60,000 nt of DNA, taken from NCBI RefSeq assembly GCF_029227915.1, contig NC_079879.1, positions 7,752,001 to 7,812,000 on the forward strand, written 5' to 3'. This document shows, piece by piece, positions 21,451 through 32,311 of the stretch (its first letter is position 1; each line of letters begins with the position of its first letter). The DNA is from Hydractinia symbiolongicarpus. Lineage: Eukaryota; Cnidaria; Hydrozoa; Anthoathecata; Hydractiniidae. The position numbers were made by a program, and so were the translations under genes. Under the pieces are notes generated by a model, which searched no databases, had not been told where the DNA came from, and saw only the letters and a program-made list of their open reading frames with translations.

Positions 21451-22931
21451 TTAAAGGGGAACTCCAGTAAAAATCACTTTTCTTTTTTTTGTTTGTTTTA
21501 TACGTACTCAGAAAAGCATAAGAAATCAAAAAAAAACTTACTTTACTTGTTTTTCTTATTTAAAATTGTTGTACAAGCCTTCGCATATTCAATTTTTTTC
21601 TCATAAAAAACAGACAGGCGCGATTTCATTACGGACCGGACCCGATTATAAATAATAACATCACATCGTGCAGAAAGTTTAAGCGAGCGCATGTTAAGAC
21701 CTATAAATACAGCTTACATTAAATCGCTTTTTGTATGTAATTTACGTTTAAATCTTTAAAAAATGGTTAGTTGCTCTGTGTTTCTATGTACCGATCGATC
21801 AGAGAAGTGTAAAGAAGTAAGTTTTCACAGAATCCCGTCTGTGAAAAAAATAGAACTCAAAAACGGCTAAACAAAATACGTTGTGCAGGTGATCTACCAA
21901 GCGATCAAAGTTTTTATATTTGGTTGGCGCACTTCACAGATAGTTCTTTTAAAAGATATCTGCAGGAAATAAACTTCCATATTAAGATACTCTGCTACTT
22001 TGTAAAAATGCCATTTTAGCTAGTGAACGCGATTAAAGTTTCTCATTTCTTCTTATCTCAATATTTGTACTTATATCCACAGAACTCAACCAAATAACGT
22101 TTTGTACATTTTTATATTAAATAAGAGAACATTATACGAATTTCCAATACAAACACCGACAAAAAAGCTTTCTAGTTACACATGTATCTTTCGTAGCGCT
22201 CAAGTTTCTATTCTTTGTTTTTCAAAAAAGAAGCTTTTTTGATGGAAGGACATGCCAAGTATTTTCAGGAGGTAAATGTACCCATTTTCTTCAATCTTTG
22301 TAACTTTATAATGGCTGCATGTAATGCTGATAATGCAGTTTCTAAAACAGCTTTGTCAAAACAACCACTTGTAAGTCAGTAGCTTCTGCAACACATTTAT
22401 GACTTACCATAATCATAAGATTGATTTTTATTTATACAATAATAATACCCCGTTTTACCAACTTATCTAGCCCGAACATATTGATTTTATATCACGCATT
22501 TCAATGGTACTCCATCACGGAGAAAATTTTAACGTTACATAAAATTTGTTTACATTTGTGCGCAAAAAAAGCGCGTGCAGAGGAAAAATATTGCTGAACT
22601 GTAAAAAAAAATAAATTGGCTTGTAAAGTATAAAAGATTTTTTAATGAAGCAAATGATAAAGTTTTTTGACGAAAAGAATGTTAAAAAAAGCGATTAAGT
22701 ATATTTATTTCTTAAAAAAAATAAATATTTTGCTAAGAACGTTGCTTGAGCCAGTAAAAGACACCTCATCACTTTGCATCATTATTAATTTCTCCCTTGT
22801 GAGACAGAAGAGGTTCGAAGTCGTGTGGCTGTAGCTTTGTAAAGTCTTTCTCATGAAGAGAATTATCCGATGCTATGTTTTATATAACATTTTTTTTTAA
22901 ATATTTTTTTTTCACTGGAGTGCTCCTTTAA
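21451..22931. mobile_element. TTAA-flanked DNA transposon with a decayed THAP exon (Kolobok-like, tentative)
   Basis: Left end TTAAAGGGGAACTCCAGTAA and right end reverse complement TTAAAGGAGCACTCCAGTGA form inverted termini of about 22 bp bounded by TTAA. A second copy starts at 32312 with the same TTAAAGGGGAACTCCAG but different flanks, which fixes the boundary at TTAA. The interior holds a THAP zinc-finger remnant and no other recognisable transposase. TTAA duplications plus a THAP domain fit the Kolobok superfamily. PiggyBac also uses TTAA but has no THAP domain. Superfamily assignment is inference. Confidence 0.75.
21763..21965 (+). pseudogene. THAP-domain remnant
   Basis: From ATG: MVSCSVFLCTDRSEKCKEVS then FHRIPSVKKIELKNG and TAA. 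This has the C-x4-C pair, FHR.P and spacing of a THAP domain start. A one-base shift resumes KRLNKIRCAGDLPSDQSFYI, WLAHFTDSSFKRYLQ, which is the second half of the domain; Trp sits where the second Cys of C-x2-H-F is expected. Stop, frameshift and the lost zinc ligand mean it is not functional. A diverged copy of the same segment lies at 32604-32686. Confidence 0.65.
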
Positions 22932-22934
22932 CTA

Positions 22935-24590
22935 AGTTTTCTTTGAGATATTAAAATTGAGTTTTTTATATAATAATTTTTCAGTGCAACCCGAATTAAA
23001 ATCAACCAATATGCATAAAGCCAGCATGGCCACATCTAACATTAAAGAAGAAAAGATTTCCCAATAATGATCACGTGAGCAAAGAACAATAGAAGTTTTT
23101 GCCTTAAAGTATTGTCCAAATTTCTTTCATACAAGACAAAAAATATCTTCAGATCAATTGTATTTCAAGTGGCAAAAAGTATTCCTACTACTAAGTGAAC
23201 ACACAGCACTATTTGTCTTTCTTTAAAAAATAAGCTTACTCAAAATAATTAACAAAATTCAATCTAGCTCAGGCTACAGAAATATAATTATATGCTTAAC
23301 TCAGATATCTTTGAATAGATGACGTACACTGTCTCTTTTTTTCAAAAATAAATATAAATGTGCCAGCTCTTTCAGAACATGTATTCAGTATGGAATTAGC
23401 TGCATTTCATGTTGGTGGAAATTATATTTAAAAAAATATTCTCTTTATATAAAAAATCAACCCTGGCCTACTTTTCCACCACATCAGATTTTAAAAACTA
23501 ACGTTTTCCTCAAAAAATTATTTTTTAATCTTTTTATAAAATTATTATTCAGCAGATAATTGAAAAAAAAAACACCAATTTAAACTTTTTAATAGGAAAT
23601 TTCCACAGTTAATGTGTACTATTAATAGCATGGCTTTCCAATGAATGGCAGTAATAAGTATTATGACAATCAACAGCGCAAGTTATTGTTGCCAGAAATT
23701 GTATACTGGAAAGAATCAATTTTTATATGTAAATTATACCTATTATCATCATTTTCCTCAAAAAGTTATTTTTTGGTCCTATAGCAGCAGATCACTGAGA
23801 ATTTACGGAACTAAAAATCTTGTGGTAACATTTTTAAAATTAAAAATCTTGATTTTGTAAACATTAAACGCACAAATCCTAACAAATTATAATTTTTTTA
23901 AAAATAAATTGGAATGATCATCTGTTTTAACCCTATTCGGTCCGGGGTTTTTCGCACAAACTATGACTGGGGGGGGGGCGGATTCCGATTTAAAAATGCC
24001 ACTATCTGCTTGAAATATAATTACTTTTGTTCTAGAGCGAATTTTTACATTCTGTTTGAAGTTTCTGAAAGCTAAATAAAAGTTATTTAACATATCTTCC
24101 GGTTTTTACATGGATCGGATAAAAAATTGCCAAAAATTTCCAGAAAATCCGTTTTTTCCGATTTTCGGGTAAAATCCGACAAAATCGGGAAATCGAATTA
24201 GTCACGTGTTCAAATTATTCCAAATGATTCTTCTTGATAAAACAAAGTTGTGTTGCAAGTTTCAAGTTCTAAGGATAATCCTAACAGAAGTTATTATATT
24301 TTCCCCATTATAAGGATTTCATAGAGATTTTTAGGAGTAGTTTCGAGTAATGGCCAATATCAAAGCCTCTGAAAGGTATGGGACCTAAAAAATTAGCATG
24401 CAGGTGTCTAATAGATAAATGTTAAAACTCAGTAAGTATCATAGCCATATAACAAAGCAATCAGGAGTTATTAAAAAAAAACCGTCAGGGGGGGTTAAAA
24501 TTTCAAAATATAGGTCTATACTTCAAGTTTAAGTATTTTCCAGGTTATTTGAAACCCTGGTTTGTGTAAAGGAGGAAATCTCGAGGTTAC
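22935..24590. other. Spacer with poly-G tract
   Basis: Contains a ten-G run near 23970 (GACTGGGGGGGGGGCGG) and GTCAGGGGGGGTT near 24485, both in otherwise AT-rich DNA. The phrase CCTCAAAAA(A/G)TTATTTTTT recurs near 20277, 23514 and 23757, suggesting an old dispersed repeat. No gene is recognised. Confidence 0.5.
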
Positions 24591-24592
24591 TT

Positions 24593-24760
24593 GTGGGGCC
24601 GTAGATTAGTGGTTATAGCTCTCGTACTCTGACCGGGGCTCGATTCCTCTTGATGGAGATTCAACATGGGTGAGTGAATCTGAATGTTACCATAGCCCCG
24701 GTTTAATTGGTTACCAGAAGTTCAGAATAAAAGAAGTGAAGTTTATTCAAAAGAAATACC
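24593..24760 (+). mobile_element. tRNA-derived SINE, copy 1
   Basis: The head has an A box (TAGATTAGTGG, 24602-24612) and a B box (GGCTCGATTCC, 24637-24647), followed by GATTCAACATGGGTGAGTGA, GTTACCATAGCCCCGG and a tail AATAAAAGAAGTGAAG. Compared with the copy at 31973 it lacks about 10 bases of the anticodon arm. The head resembles an Asp/Glu/Gly-type tRNA. Confidence 0.8.
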
Positions 24761-24996
24761 ACAGCCCATTTATCTTTTATCATTCAGCACAGTGGGTGTT
24801 CTTTTTAACTTACTAATTACAGGCTTTTTATTAGTAGCTAGCTAAACATTGGCTTTATAGTAAAAATAAATATACAGCTACTTTACCACCGAAAGCCTCA
24901 ATACAAGCTGGAATTCAGAATTGACAGTTCTTTATGCATTTCAAGCCTTCAAAGAGTGGAAACACTTTGAACGATAGCTGGCATCCAAATTACATA

Positions 24997-25355
24997 AGGC
25001 GGACGTCACAAATATCGGGTGTTAGAGTCATTTGAGCACCAAAAATAGAGTCGGTCGGTAGATCGGCGAATGATAACTCAAAATTTCAAAAAATTTTATC
25101 CAACCATCCAGCCATTAACGAGCGCCATTAAATCGCCGATATTTAATGATAACTTTGGCATCTCCGGCAGTTTCCGCGTGAACACTTTTCACATTTTAAA
25201 GCGAAGCACAACAATCGCTGCAATCGCTGTGGAGAGACAACAAGCGTATAATATTTTTTGTCATTTTAGTTTTTCCGACTCAGTATATCAAAAATTTCGA
25301 TCAAAAATAGGGTCAGTCGGGTGACTCTAACACCAAATATTTGTGACGTCTGCCT
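24997..25355. mobile_element. MITE with about 34-bp inverted termini
   Basis: Left AGGCGGACGTCACAAATATC, then GGTGTTAGAGTCA. Right reverse complement AGGCAGACGTCACAAATATT, then GGTGTTAGAGTCA. The interior also pairs at AAAAATAG(A)GTC(G)GTCGG near both ends. The target duplication is unclear. The 84-codon frame inside is incidental. Confidence 0.8.
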
Positions 25356-25374
25356 AATCATTAATAAACAAATA

Positions 25375-25502
25375 CTGACCGGTTTTGATAACGTACTGTG
25401 AAATACAAAGCCTGGCTCAAAAGTACAGACCAAGCTTGTGAGGTCTGTGCCCCTGACAAATGGCTTTGTATTTTACAGGGCAGAATCAAAACCGGTCAGT
25501 AG
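25375..25502. mobile_element. Small fold-back element
   Basis: Termini ACTGACCGGTTTTGAT and ATCAAAACCGGTCAGT are perfect inverted copies, followed inward by GAAATACAAAGCC against GGCTTTGTATTTTAC, and a further small dyad ACAGACC/GGTCTGT in the middle. Confidence 0.8.
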
Positions 25503-25641
25503 CCATTTTATAGCTGAAATCTATTCTCATCTTTAAAACAACAATCAAATTTTGCACATGATTAGATGGAATACCAATACATGGAATCACAGTCCTGATA
25601 TTTACTTGCGCACGCATCTAAGTGATTATGTAATGCCCGAT

Positions 25642-25711
25642 GCGCACGCAGAAATGGAGGTAAAAATGTAAACAAACTAATCAGAAAAGTTACCTCAATT
25701 TCTGCGCGCGC
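25642..25711. repeat. GC-rich hairpin
   Basis: GCGCACGCAGAAATGGAGGTAA pairs with TTACCTCAATTTCTGCGCGCGC around a 26-nt loop, with two mismatches in 22. Confidence 0.8.
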
Positions 25712-25879
25712 AGGAAAAATACGGCACTATAATTGAGTGTATGGCAAATTTTAATCCACAACTACTTAAATTAGAATGTACAGTTCAAATTTTAAAGGGA
25801 GAAGAAAACGTTCGAAATTACGTTAAAAACGAACCAACCAAAAAGGGTATTTGTTTCAGTTATTTTAAACCGACTTACC

Positions 25880-26115
25880 CTTCCAAACATTCCAAGTCAG
25901 CTCTTCGTCTGAATCAAATGTCTTTTCGCATGTTACGCAGAAGCAAATTGTATGTTCAGCAGTGGCTTTTACTTCTACTTTTTGCTCATGAGCAATCAGA
26001 GCTCTTACAGCCAACGTTATGTTGGAAGCCCACGCTGGGAAAGGAAAAATTGAAGTTCAGCCATAGAAAGTTCTAAAAAATTCTGCAAACATTTAATATC
26101 TTCAACCGAAGCCAT
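25880..26115 (-). pseudogene. SAP-like N-terminal exon with a frameshift
   Basis: Minus strand from ATG at 26115: MASVEDIKCLQNFLELSMAE, then LQFFLSQRGLPT and TAA. A shift gives NITLAVRALIAHEQKVEVKA, TAEHTICFCVTCEKTFDSDE and ELTWNVWK before a donor (AAGG|GTAAGT). The L-S-M-A-E-L-x-x-F-L-x-x-R-G-L-P-T start resembles a SAP motif, which often begins nuclease or transposon-associated proteins in invertebrates. It is broken by the frameshift. The 111-codon plus-strand frame on the opposite strand is a shadow. Confidence 0.5.
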
Positions 26116-26119
26116 CAAG

Positions 26120-26590
26120 CTCACTTGATTTAACTTTTTAGCTTTTTTAATTAATTTTTTTGTGTAAAATATATAAGAATTGATTAAAAATTAACTTGTA
26201 TAAACAGGAAAACCACGCCACCACATAAACTTCGCATCCCTGCTAGCAGCGGTGTTGTATTTTGTCATAGTGATTACCCAGAATGCTTTGCGCAACCGTG
26301 AAAGATCTATTACGTCTACCATTAATGATCGATTAGGCCCCTGGGGGCTTATTTGTCAAAATGGGTTTTGGGGGACAGGGCTTATTCGGGAGGGGCGTGG
26401 CGGGGGGTTAAATGGGAGGGGACTTATAAAATTATACAAAAGTCTTAGTGTGCTAAAAATAAAAACAACAATTTTAATAAACACAACGATCGTCTCTAAG
26501 GGAGCCGCATCAATCATTTCCTCTGCATCTGGGATAAATGGGTTGTCTTCCGTCTCGTTTACCAGTTGTATTTGTTCATTGAGCATTGAG
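26120..26590. other. Spacer with G-rich repeat phrases
   Basis: GGGGGCTTATTTGTCAAAAT, GGGGGACAGGGCTTATTCGG and GAGGGGCGTGGC form a G-rich stretch related to GGGGGCGCTTATTGGACAGG near 56165 in sestrin intron 4. A minus-strand acidic frame (NETEDNPFIPDAEEMID) is present but unassigned. Confidence 0.4.
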
Positions 26591-26594
26591 GGTA

Positions 26595-26775
26595 TTTCGA
26601 ACTCGTTGGGTGAGCACAGAAGAACACAAGATGTGAAATTGAAAAGGAATATTTAGGCGGGTCTCCTAAATTTGCTTCTTTGTATGTGATATTATGATGA
26701 ACACTGGCAAATCAACGTTTATGCCTTGTTTATCTGCCAACTACACTTGATTTACTGAGAAAAAGCTCTTTGTAG
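26595..26775 (+). repeat. Dispersed core repeat, partial copy
   Basis: Contains CTCGTTGGGTGAGCACAGAA, GATGTGAAATTGAAAAGGAA, TATTTAGGCGGGTCTCCTAA and GATATTATGATGAACACTGG. Diverged from the copy at 27155 and in the same orientation. Confidence 0.75.
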
Positions 26776-26779
26776 GATG

Positions 26780-27150
26780 TAAACATATCCAAATTAGTTT
26801 TGCTTCACCCAGTGAACGGCTATCATGAATCGCGTTTGAACATATAAACTACATTGAAAAGGCTTCATTTATTTTTTCCATGAATACTTTTGTAGTGTTT
26901 TCGCAAATACTAAACATGGTAGAGCAATTTTAAAGTAACAATTTCTGCACTTGAAAATTATGAAGTATGGATGACATTACACACTGGTTGTTCACGTTCC
27001 AGCTCAAAGATAGAAATTTCGACTATTCTTTCATAAAACCGCAACTAGACATTCAACAATCAAGAGCAAAATTAATATCCCCAAAGTAAATTGTGAGGAA
27101 TTGACGATTGATGTATGAATACAAAGCATAATAGTGAACACTCATGGTAT
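26780..27150. other. Spacer between two core copies
   Basis: Nothing recognised. Confidence 0.5.
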
Positions 27151-27154
27151 TTAG

Positions 27155-27440
27155 GACATACATTGCTTGTAATGTATTCTCTAAGGCTCACACAAACGGA
27201 TCATGTCTCGTTGGGTAAGCGCAGTAAAACACAGGATGTGAAATTGAAAATGAATATTTAGGCGTGTCTGCTAAATTTGTTTCTTTGTCTCTGATATTAT
27301 GATGACCACCGGCGTATCGGCCATCATCCCTTGCTTATCTACCAACTACAAGTGATGTACTGATAAGAATCTCTTTGTGCGAAGATGTCACGATAATTTT
27401 TCGTTTGTATATAGTGCGAGACCATTATGAACGCCTCTTT
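27155..27440 (+). repeat. Dispersed core repeat, plus copy
   Basis: Near-complete inverted match to 11240-11635, running directly into the short decamer tract. Confidence 0.85.
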
Positions 27441-27545
27441 ACTACAGAGAAATACGCTCTACTACAGGCTACTACACTCTACTACAGAAAAATACGCTTT
27501 ACTACAGAGAAATACATTCTACTACGCTCTACTACACGCTACTAA
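27441..27545. repeat. Short decamer tract, inverted relative to the 10.6 kb array
   Basis: TACTACAGAGAAATACGCTC, CTACTACAGGCTACTACACT and similar words are the reverse complement of GTAGTAGAGC and GTATTTCTCT words, about ten in register. Confidence 0.9.
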
Positions 27546-28020
27546 TTTCCTATTTCTCTATTTTTATTGTTTAAGTTTTATTCCATGAGTTACTAAAACT
27601 AAGGTTCACAAATATAATTTTTTAAAAAAAATTCTTGATGATTTGAATTCTGATCGATTTCCATTTTCTCCTTAGAGAAAGCCTTTGTCTTTATACCACC
27701 TGTTAATGTTGCTGATAATATCTTACATTCTTATATTACTTTCTTAATGACTAGTACTGTAAATAGTTTTTAAAAAAAATAAAAAACAAGAATTTCCAAG
27801 AAAGACATATTTTCTTCAACCATTGTCTCATTATGATGTCATTACTTCCTGTGATGACATATCAACTTAAATATTTTGTCACTAATTAAGTCACAACATA
27901 TTGATGCTTCTTTGTGCCAAGTTTTGTCACTTAAAACCAAACTGAACAAAAGTTACAGCCCGCAGGCACTTTATGCCCCCCCCATACTTACAAGGGTCAA
28001 AAAAGCCCATACAAATAGTC
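27546..28020. other. Spacer, nothing recognised
   Basis: AT-rich without motifs. Confidence 0.5.
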
Positions 28021-28030
28021 GTTACCATAG

Positions 28031-28047
28031 TCATCATCATCATCATT
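28031..28047 (-). repeat. ATG-type 3' tail of the LINE
   Basis: On the minus strand the LINE ends with GAAAACGGACGTTAAGCCGA followed by (GAT)n. A short tandem instead of poly(A) is typical of RTE-like elements and marks the 3' end. Confidence 0.75.
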
Positions 28048-28053
28048 CTCGGC

Positions 28054-30027
28054 TTAACGTCCGTTTTCCATGCTAGCATGGGTTGGACGGGGTATATTAA
28101 TGACCCTCTTCCAATCTGATCTAGACTGTGTTAGATCTAAACTCAACTTCCTCTCTATTAAGTCTGTCCTTATAACCTCCTGCCAAGTCTTTCTCGGTCT
28201 GCCTCTGGGCTTTGCCCCAGGAACTATCAAGTCTCTACACTTTCTTACCCAATTAACCTCCTCCATTCTTTCCAAGTGCCCCAGCCAATTCAATCTTCTT
28301 ATCTGGATAACATCTTTAATTCTACAGAGACTTAGCCTGCTTCTTAGCTCATCTGAACTCTTTCTGTCTCTCAGACTGGCATTACACATCCACCTAACCA
28401 TTCTCATATCATTCCTTTCTAAACGGTCAAGATCTTCCTGCTTCACTGCCCATGTCTCACTACCGTACAACATAACACTTCTTACACAGGCCTCATACAA
28501 CCTACCTTTTACCTCAATTGACAGAACTCTGCTAGTCAATAAAGGAAGTAACTCTCTAAACTTTTTCCAAGCAGAACCTATCCTGCAAGTAACACTTCTT
28601 CCAACACCCCCTTCACTGCCCAACATATCACCTAAGTAACAGAAGTTCTTAACTATCTCTAACGAGCCACTGTTGTACATCATTAAAGCTGGAAATACTT
28701 CATTCTCTATAATCTCACCTTTGCAACGCTTGCATACAAACTGTATGCCAGCTCTTAACCTTCCACTAATACTACTGCACTTCTTATGTACCCAATGCTT
28801 GCAAGTCTGACAAAAAATTGAGTTACTACCAACCCCTTTCCTGCAAACTCCACAAGGCCACTTTCCAACTACAAGGTCACACTTGGCTGCAATGCTACTT
28901 ATCATGACTTTAGACTTTGCTGTGTTTACCTTCAGCCCTTTCCCTTCTAGTCTTTTCTTCCACTTCTCAAACTTTTCAACTAATTCTTCCATCGACTCTG
29001 CTATGAGAACCAAATCATCTGCATACAATAACTCCCATGGACAACCTGTTCTGAACTCCATCGACAGCGCTTCTAAGACTAGAATAAACAACAAAGGACT
29101 AAGTACAGAACCCTGATGTACACCAACATTTACACTAAATTCATCACTAAGTGAATCGTTAATCCTGACACGACTTCTAGCATTGCTGTACATAGACTGA
29201 ACCATCGTAACTAGCCACTCATCCACACCTAATTTTCTCATAGCCCACCAAATAACTTTACGTGGCACTCTATCAAAAGCTTTCTCTAAATCTACAAAGG
29301 CAAAATAGAGATTCTTTCTCTTTCCTAAATACTTTTCCTGAAGCTGTCTGAGTAAAAATATTGCATCTGTAGTGCCACGCCCTGGAACAAAACCAAATTG
29401 CATCTTATCTATATCAATTCTTTCTCTAAGTAACTTATCAATCACTCTTTCAATAACTTTCATTACTTGATCAACCAACTTCAAACCTCTATAGTTACTC
29501 CTTTCTAATGCATCACCCTTGCCCTTAAAACAATTCACTATTACACTCGACTGCCACTCACTCGGAATAGCACCATCCTTTATAATCTGGTTAGCAAGAC
29601 TTGTAATAAGCTCAACTCCAATATATCCAGATGCTTTTACCATCTCTGCAACAATACCTGATACTCCTGCAGCCTTGCCAATCTTCATTTTCCTAATAGC
29701 CTCCACTACCCATTCTGTCTTGATCTGCATGGCTGGCCCTTCTACGACATCATCATCAGACAAATTATCCTCGTCCCAATCAAACTCAGTGTTAAGCAAC
29801 CTCTGATAATGATTCTTCCAAGCTACCCTTTTCTCCTCCTCTGTGCTAGCCAAAACACCTTCATCATTACGTATACACTTCTCACCTACAATATCTTGAT
29901 TAGTCTTCTTCATTTGCTTTGCTATCTTGAATACCTCATTGCGCTGGTCTTCCCTTCTTAACACATCTGCAAATCTGTTTCTCTCTGCTTCTGATTTTGC
30001 CTTATAAACTGCTGTACGAGCCCGACG
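28054..30027 (-). CDS. LINE reverse transcriptase with embedded PHD finger, 5'-truncated
   Basis: Minus-strand frame open from a TAG at 30030-30028 to the stop at 28056-28054, 657 codons with no interruption; no ATG near the start (the apparent first residue is GTG at 29964), so the true start and the endonuclease have been lost by 5' truncation. Residues numbered from 29964: fingers/palm GKAAGVSGIVAEM (97-109), FVDLEKAFDRVPRKV (223-237, catalytic Asp 225), HQGSVLSPLLF (283-293), catalytic YADD (314-317). Then C-x2-C (371-374), C-x2-C (385-388), H-x2-C (393-396) and C-x2-C (411-414), which is exactly the C4HC3 layout of a PHD finger. The C-terminus has LYGSETWAVKQ, RRLNWLGHLERM and GRPRKTW. 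It is recognisable as an RTE-like or related non-LTR element. The intact frame suggests a young insertion. Confidence 0.9.
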   Translation of the reverse strand, partial: RRARTAVYKAKSEAERNRFADVLRREDQRNEVFKIAKQMKKTNQDIVGEKCIRNDEGVLASTEEEKRVAWKNHYQRLLNTEFDWDEDNLSDDDVVEGPAMQIKTEWVVEAIRKMKIGKAAGVSGIVAEMVKASGYIGVELITSLANQIIKDGAIPSEWQSSVIVNCFKGKGDALERSNYRGLKLVDQVMKVIERVIDKLLRERIDIDKMQFGFVPGRGTTDAIFLLRQLQEKYLGKRKNLYFAFVDLEKAFDRVPRKVIWWAMRKLGVDEWLVTMVQSMYSNARSRVRINDSLSDEFSVNVGVHQGSVLSPLLFILVLEALSMEFRTGCPWELLYADDLVLIAESMEELVEKFEKWKKRLEGKGLKVNTAKSKVMISSIAAKCDLVVGKWPCGVCRKGVGSNSIFCQTCKHWVHKKCSSISGRLRAGIQFVCKRCKGEIIENEVFPALMMYNSGSLEIVKNFCYLGDMLGSEGGVGRSVTCRIGSAWKKFRELLPLLTSRVLSIEVKGRLYEACVRSVMLYGSETWAVKQEDLDRLERNDMRMVRWMCNASLRDRKSSDELRSRLSLCRIKDVIQIRRLNWLGHLERMEEVNWVRKCRDLIVPGAKPRGRPRKTWQEVIRTDLIERKLSLDLTQSRSDWKRVINIPRPTHASMENGR

Positions 30028-30091
30028 CTAAAATTTCTGTAAGAAACTTAAAAGCTCTTTCACAGTGTTAAATTTTTAAGAGAGTATCACT

Positions 30092-30404
30092 TACATTTTA
30101 AATCTCTTTTACAAAACTATAAAGGATGTGGGATGGAAAGCACGCTTAGCGTGGAGAGGAATGTTTGATCTAAAAAAGCTTTTTTCTTCTTCTTGAGAGA
30201 ATAAGTAGAACGCAAGTTATGATGAGTATTCTGACAATTGGAGGTTAAAAATTGTGGAAAAAATTTTAATACTAAATAACTCCAAAAGTAAAAAACAATA
30301 AGAAAAAATTAAAAAAGCATTTTTAGATCAATGTCTTGTGATCACAAAAAAGCAAACAGCAAACTTCAGAAATTAGTAGTTTTGTAAAAGAGATTGCATT
30401 TGTA
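30092..30404. mobile_element. MITE with perfect 19-bp inverted repeats
   Basis: AATCTCTTTTACAAAACTA (30101-30119) pairs perfectly with TAGTTTTGTAAAAGAGATT (30377-30395), and the pairing extends imperfectly outward (TTACATTTTA against TGCATTTGTA). It lies immediately upstream of the truncated LINE end. Superfamily unknown. Confidence 0.75.
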
Positions 30405-30409
30405 GGAGA

Positions 30410-31785
30410 GGGGTAATTTTTTTGTGTCTATTAAACCTTCAAATTTTATTTTTTCTTAATAAATAAATATAGGTAATCATATAGGCTTTCTAAAAATATA
30501 TACATTAATATATCAAAATAAAGTTTTGGTGAATTAAAAGCATTTTAAAATATCACATCTTTTTTGTATATTCATGCCTTAACCTTAAACTTACAGTTTA
30601 TAAGTAATATGAATTGATAGAGTATAGAGATTATCATAAATCTGTGTATATATATAAAAAAGTAAACTCTTTTTAAAGTCTGGATTTCAGCTGCGAACGT
30701 GCTTAATTTTTGGCAAAATCTCAGTCTCAATGTTCGTAAAAGCCAGGTCCTAATATATTTTGGTTTCTTTCATGAAATCTTGAAAATTAATCTTGCAGAA
30801 TTGTTCAAATTGTTTATTTACAGAAAATAATCTCCATGGCATTCTTTTTTGTTTTTGACCCCACAAAAAAAAACTCACATTGTTTTCATTTGTTAAAGTT
30901 CGATATGACAAGCATTCCGTGGACAAAATTTTAGAGAAATTTTTTTTTTACTCAGTACGTCAGTAACCATAGAGTTATTATTTTTCAAGCAACAATTTTT
31001 AAATTGTTTCGTGAAGTGATCCTCTTAAGGAAAAATGTTTTTGACTGAGTGAAATCACTGGACGATTTCATTTGCCTGAAAAATACCAAGATGGTAACTC
31101 TCTGAATACAAAATTTAAGAATTAGGATATCATCCCTTTTGTCAACCTTATATTTTGGAATTTTTAACAATTTTTTTTACCAAATATAATCTATGATAGA
31201 GGCCTAAAATGTGACACAAATAAGCAAGAACATTCCAAGGAAAGTTTAAAGTCCAACATTCCCCACCAAATTAAATTAGTATACTAATTCTGAAATCACA
31301 AATGTGTAAAATGTGAGTTATGTAATCCTGGCTAATGTTTTTTTCACAGATGTTGTTTAAAAAAAAGGTACACTGGAGACACAGGATATATACCAGCAAC
31401 ATCACCAATTTTTGTAAACAGCTTCAAATTTTACGTTTGTTTGGAACAAGTCAACAAGCCAACTAGCTAGCTACCCATATCATTATATTCAAATCTAGCT
31501 AACACCTAGCTCATTTAACACCAAGAATAATACACAAAAGCATTAGAATGGCCCAGTGATGCATACTATTATCCCATATTATCACCAAATGGTTATAACA
31601 ATCTGTATGACAAATTAACTTGGCAAATATGGCAAGTAAACAAACCATGTTTGCACTACTTCGCTGCAAACTTAAAATTCGCTTATAAGTAATCTCGTTT
31701 TCATGTTATTTGGTATTATATAATATATTATATAAGTAAACCAGTCGTGATTTGTTTTAGGCATGGTGTTTCAATGCAATAATAT
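30410..31785. other. AT-rich spacer, nothing recognised
   Basis: No gene, only low-complexity A/T text and scattered AGCTAGCT palindromes near 31465. Confidence 0.5.
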
Positions 31786-31794
31786 ATTTGGCCT

Positions 31795-31973
31795 CATTTT
31801 GAGCTACGCAGACCCACACAGTGTGCCATCTTCCCAATTTCTCTCACATGGCTTGGGTTAACCCAGGGCTATGGTAACATTCACTCGCCCATGTTGAATC
31901 GCCGTCAAGAGGAATCGAACCCCGGTCTCTCGCACAGAGTACGAGAGCTATAACCACTAATCTATGGCGCCAC
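31795..31973 (-). mobile_element. tRNA-derived SINE, copy 2, minus strand
   Basis: Minus strand: GTGGCGCCATAGATTAGTGG (A box), CTCTCGTACTCTGTGCGAGAG forming a 6-bp anticodon-like stem, GACCGGGGTTCGATTCC (B box), then GATTCAACATGGGCGAGTGA and GTTACCATAGCCCTGGGTTA. The head is more complete than in the 24.6 kb copy. The body downstream of ACCATAGCCC differs between the copies. Confidence 0.8.
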
Positions 31974-31979
31974 AAAAAT

Positions 31980-32308
31980 AAATCTTACAAATATATATAC
32001 TTATGGGGACCCTTTTTCAAAAATTTACCAAATACTTACTTAAATTAATGAATTTCTTCAAGAAAAAGAAGAAAAGGGGACATCTATGAATTTCAATAAT
32101 ATATACCTTAACCGTATTTATGCAGAGGCAGGTAAAATCAACCCACTCACAACTTAAAAAGATGCTGATTTCAAAAGGTCACCTAAATTTTCCTTAAATG
32201 TCCTGATTTTTCTTCTCAAATCATCTGAAAAAAATTTTAACATTTGGTTATTTTTTTATAGTTTTTATATTGTTTATTTTGAATCACCACTATCAAAGCT
32301 CCTCAATT
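31980..32308. other. Spacer, nothing recognised
   Basis: No motifs. Confidence 0.5.
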
Positions 32309-32311
32309 TTG

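Noticed and set aside
25741-26076. 111-codon plus-strand ORF
   Set aside because: The minus strand shows SAP-like motifs and a splice donor at the same place, so this is probably a shadow frame.
28070-29806. Plus-strand ORFs of 189, 95 and 77 codons
   Set aside because: They are antisense to the reverse transcriptase frame and show no independent motif.
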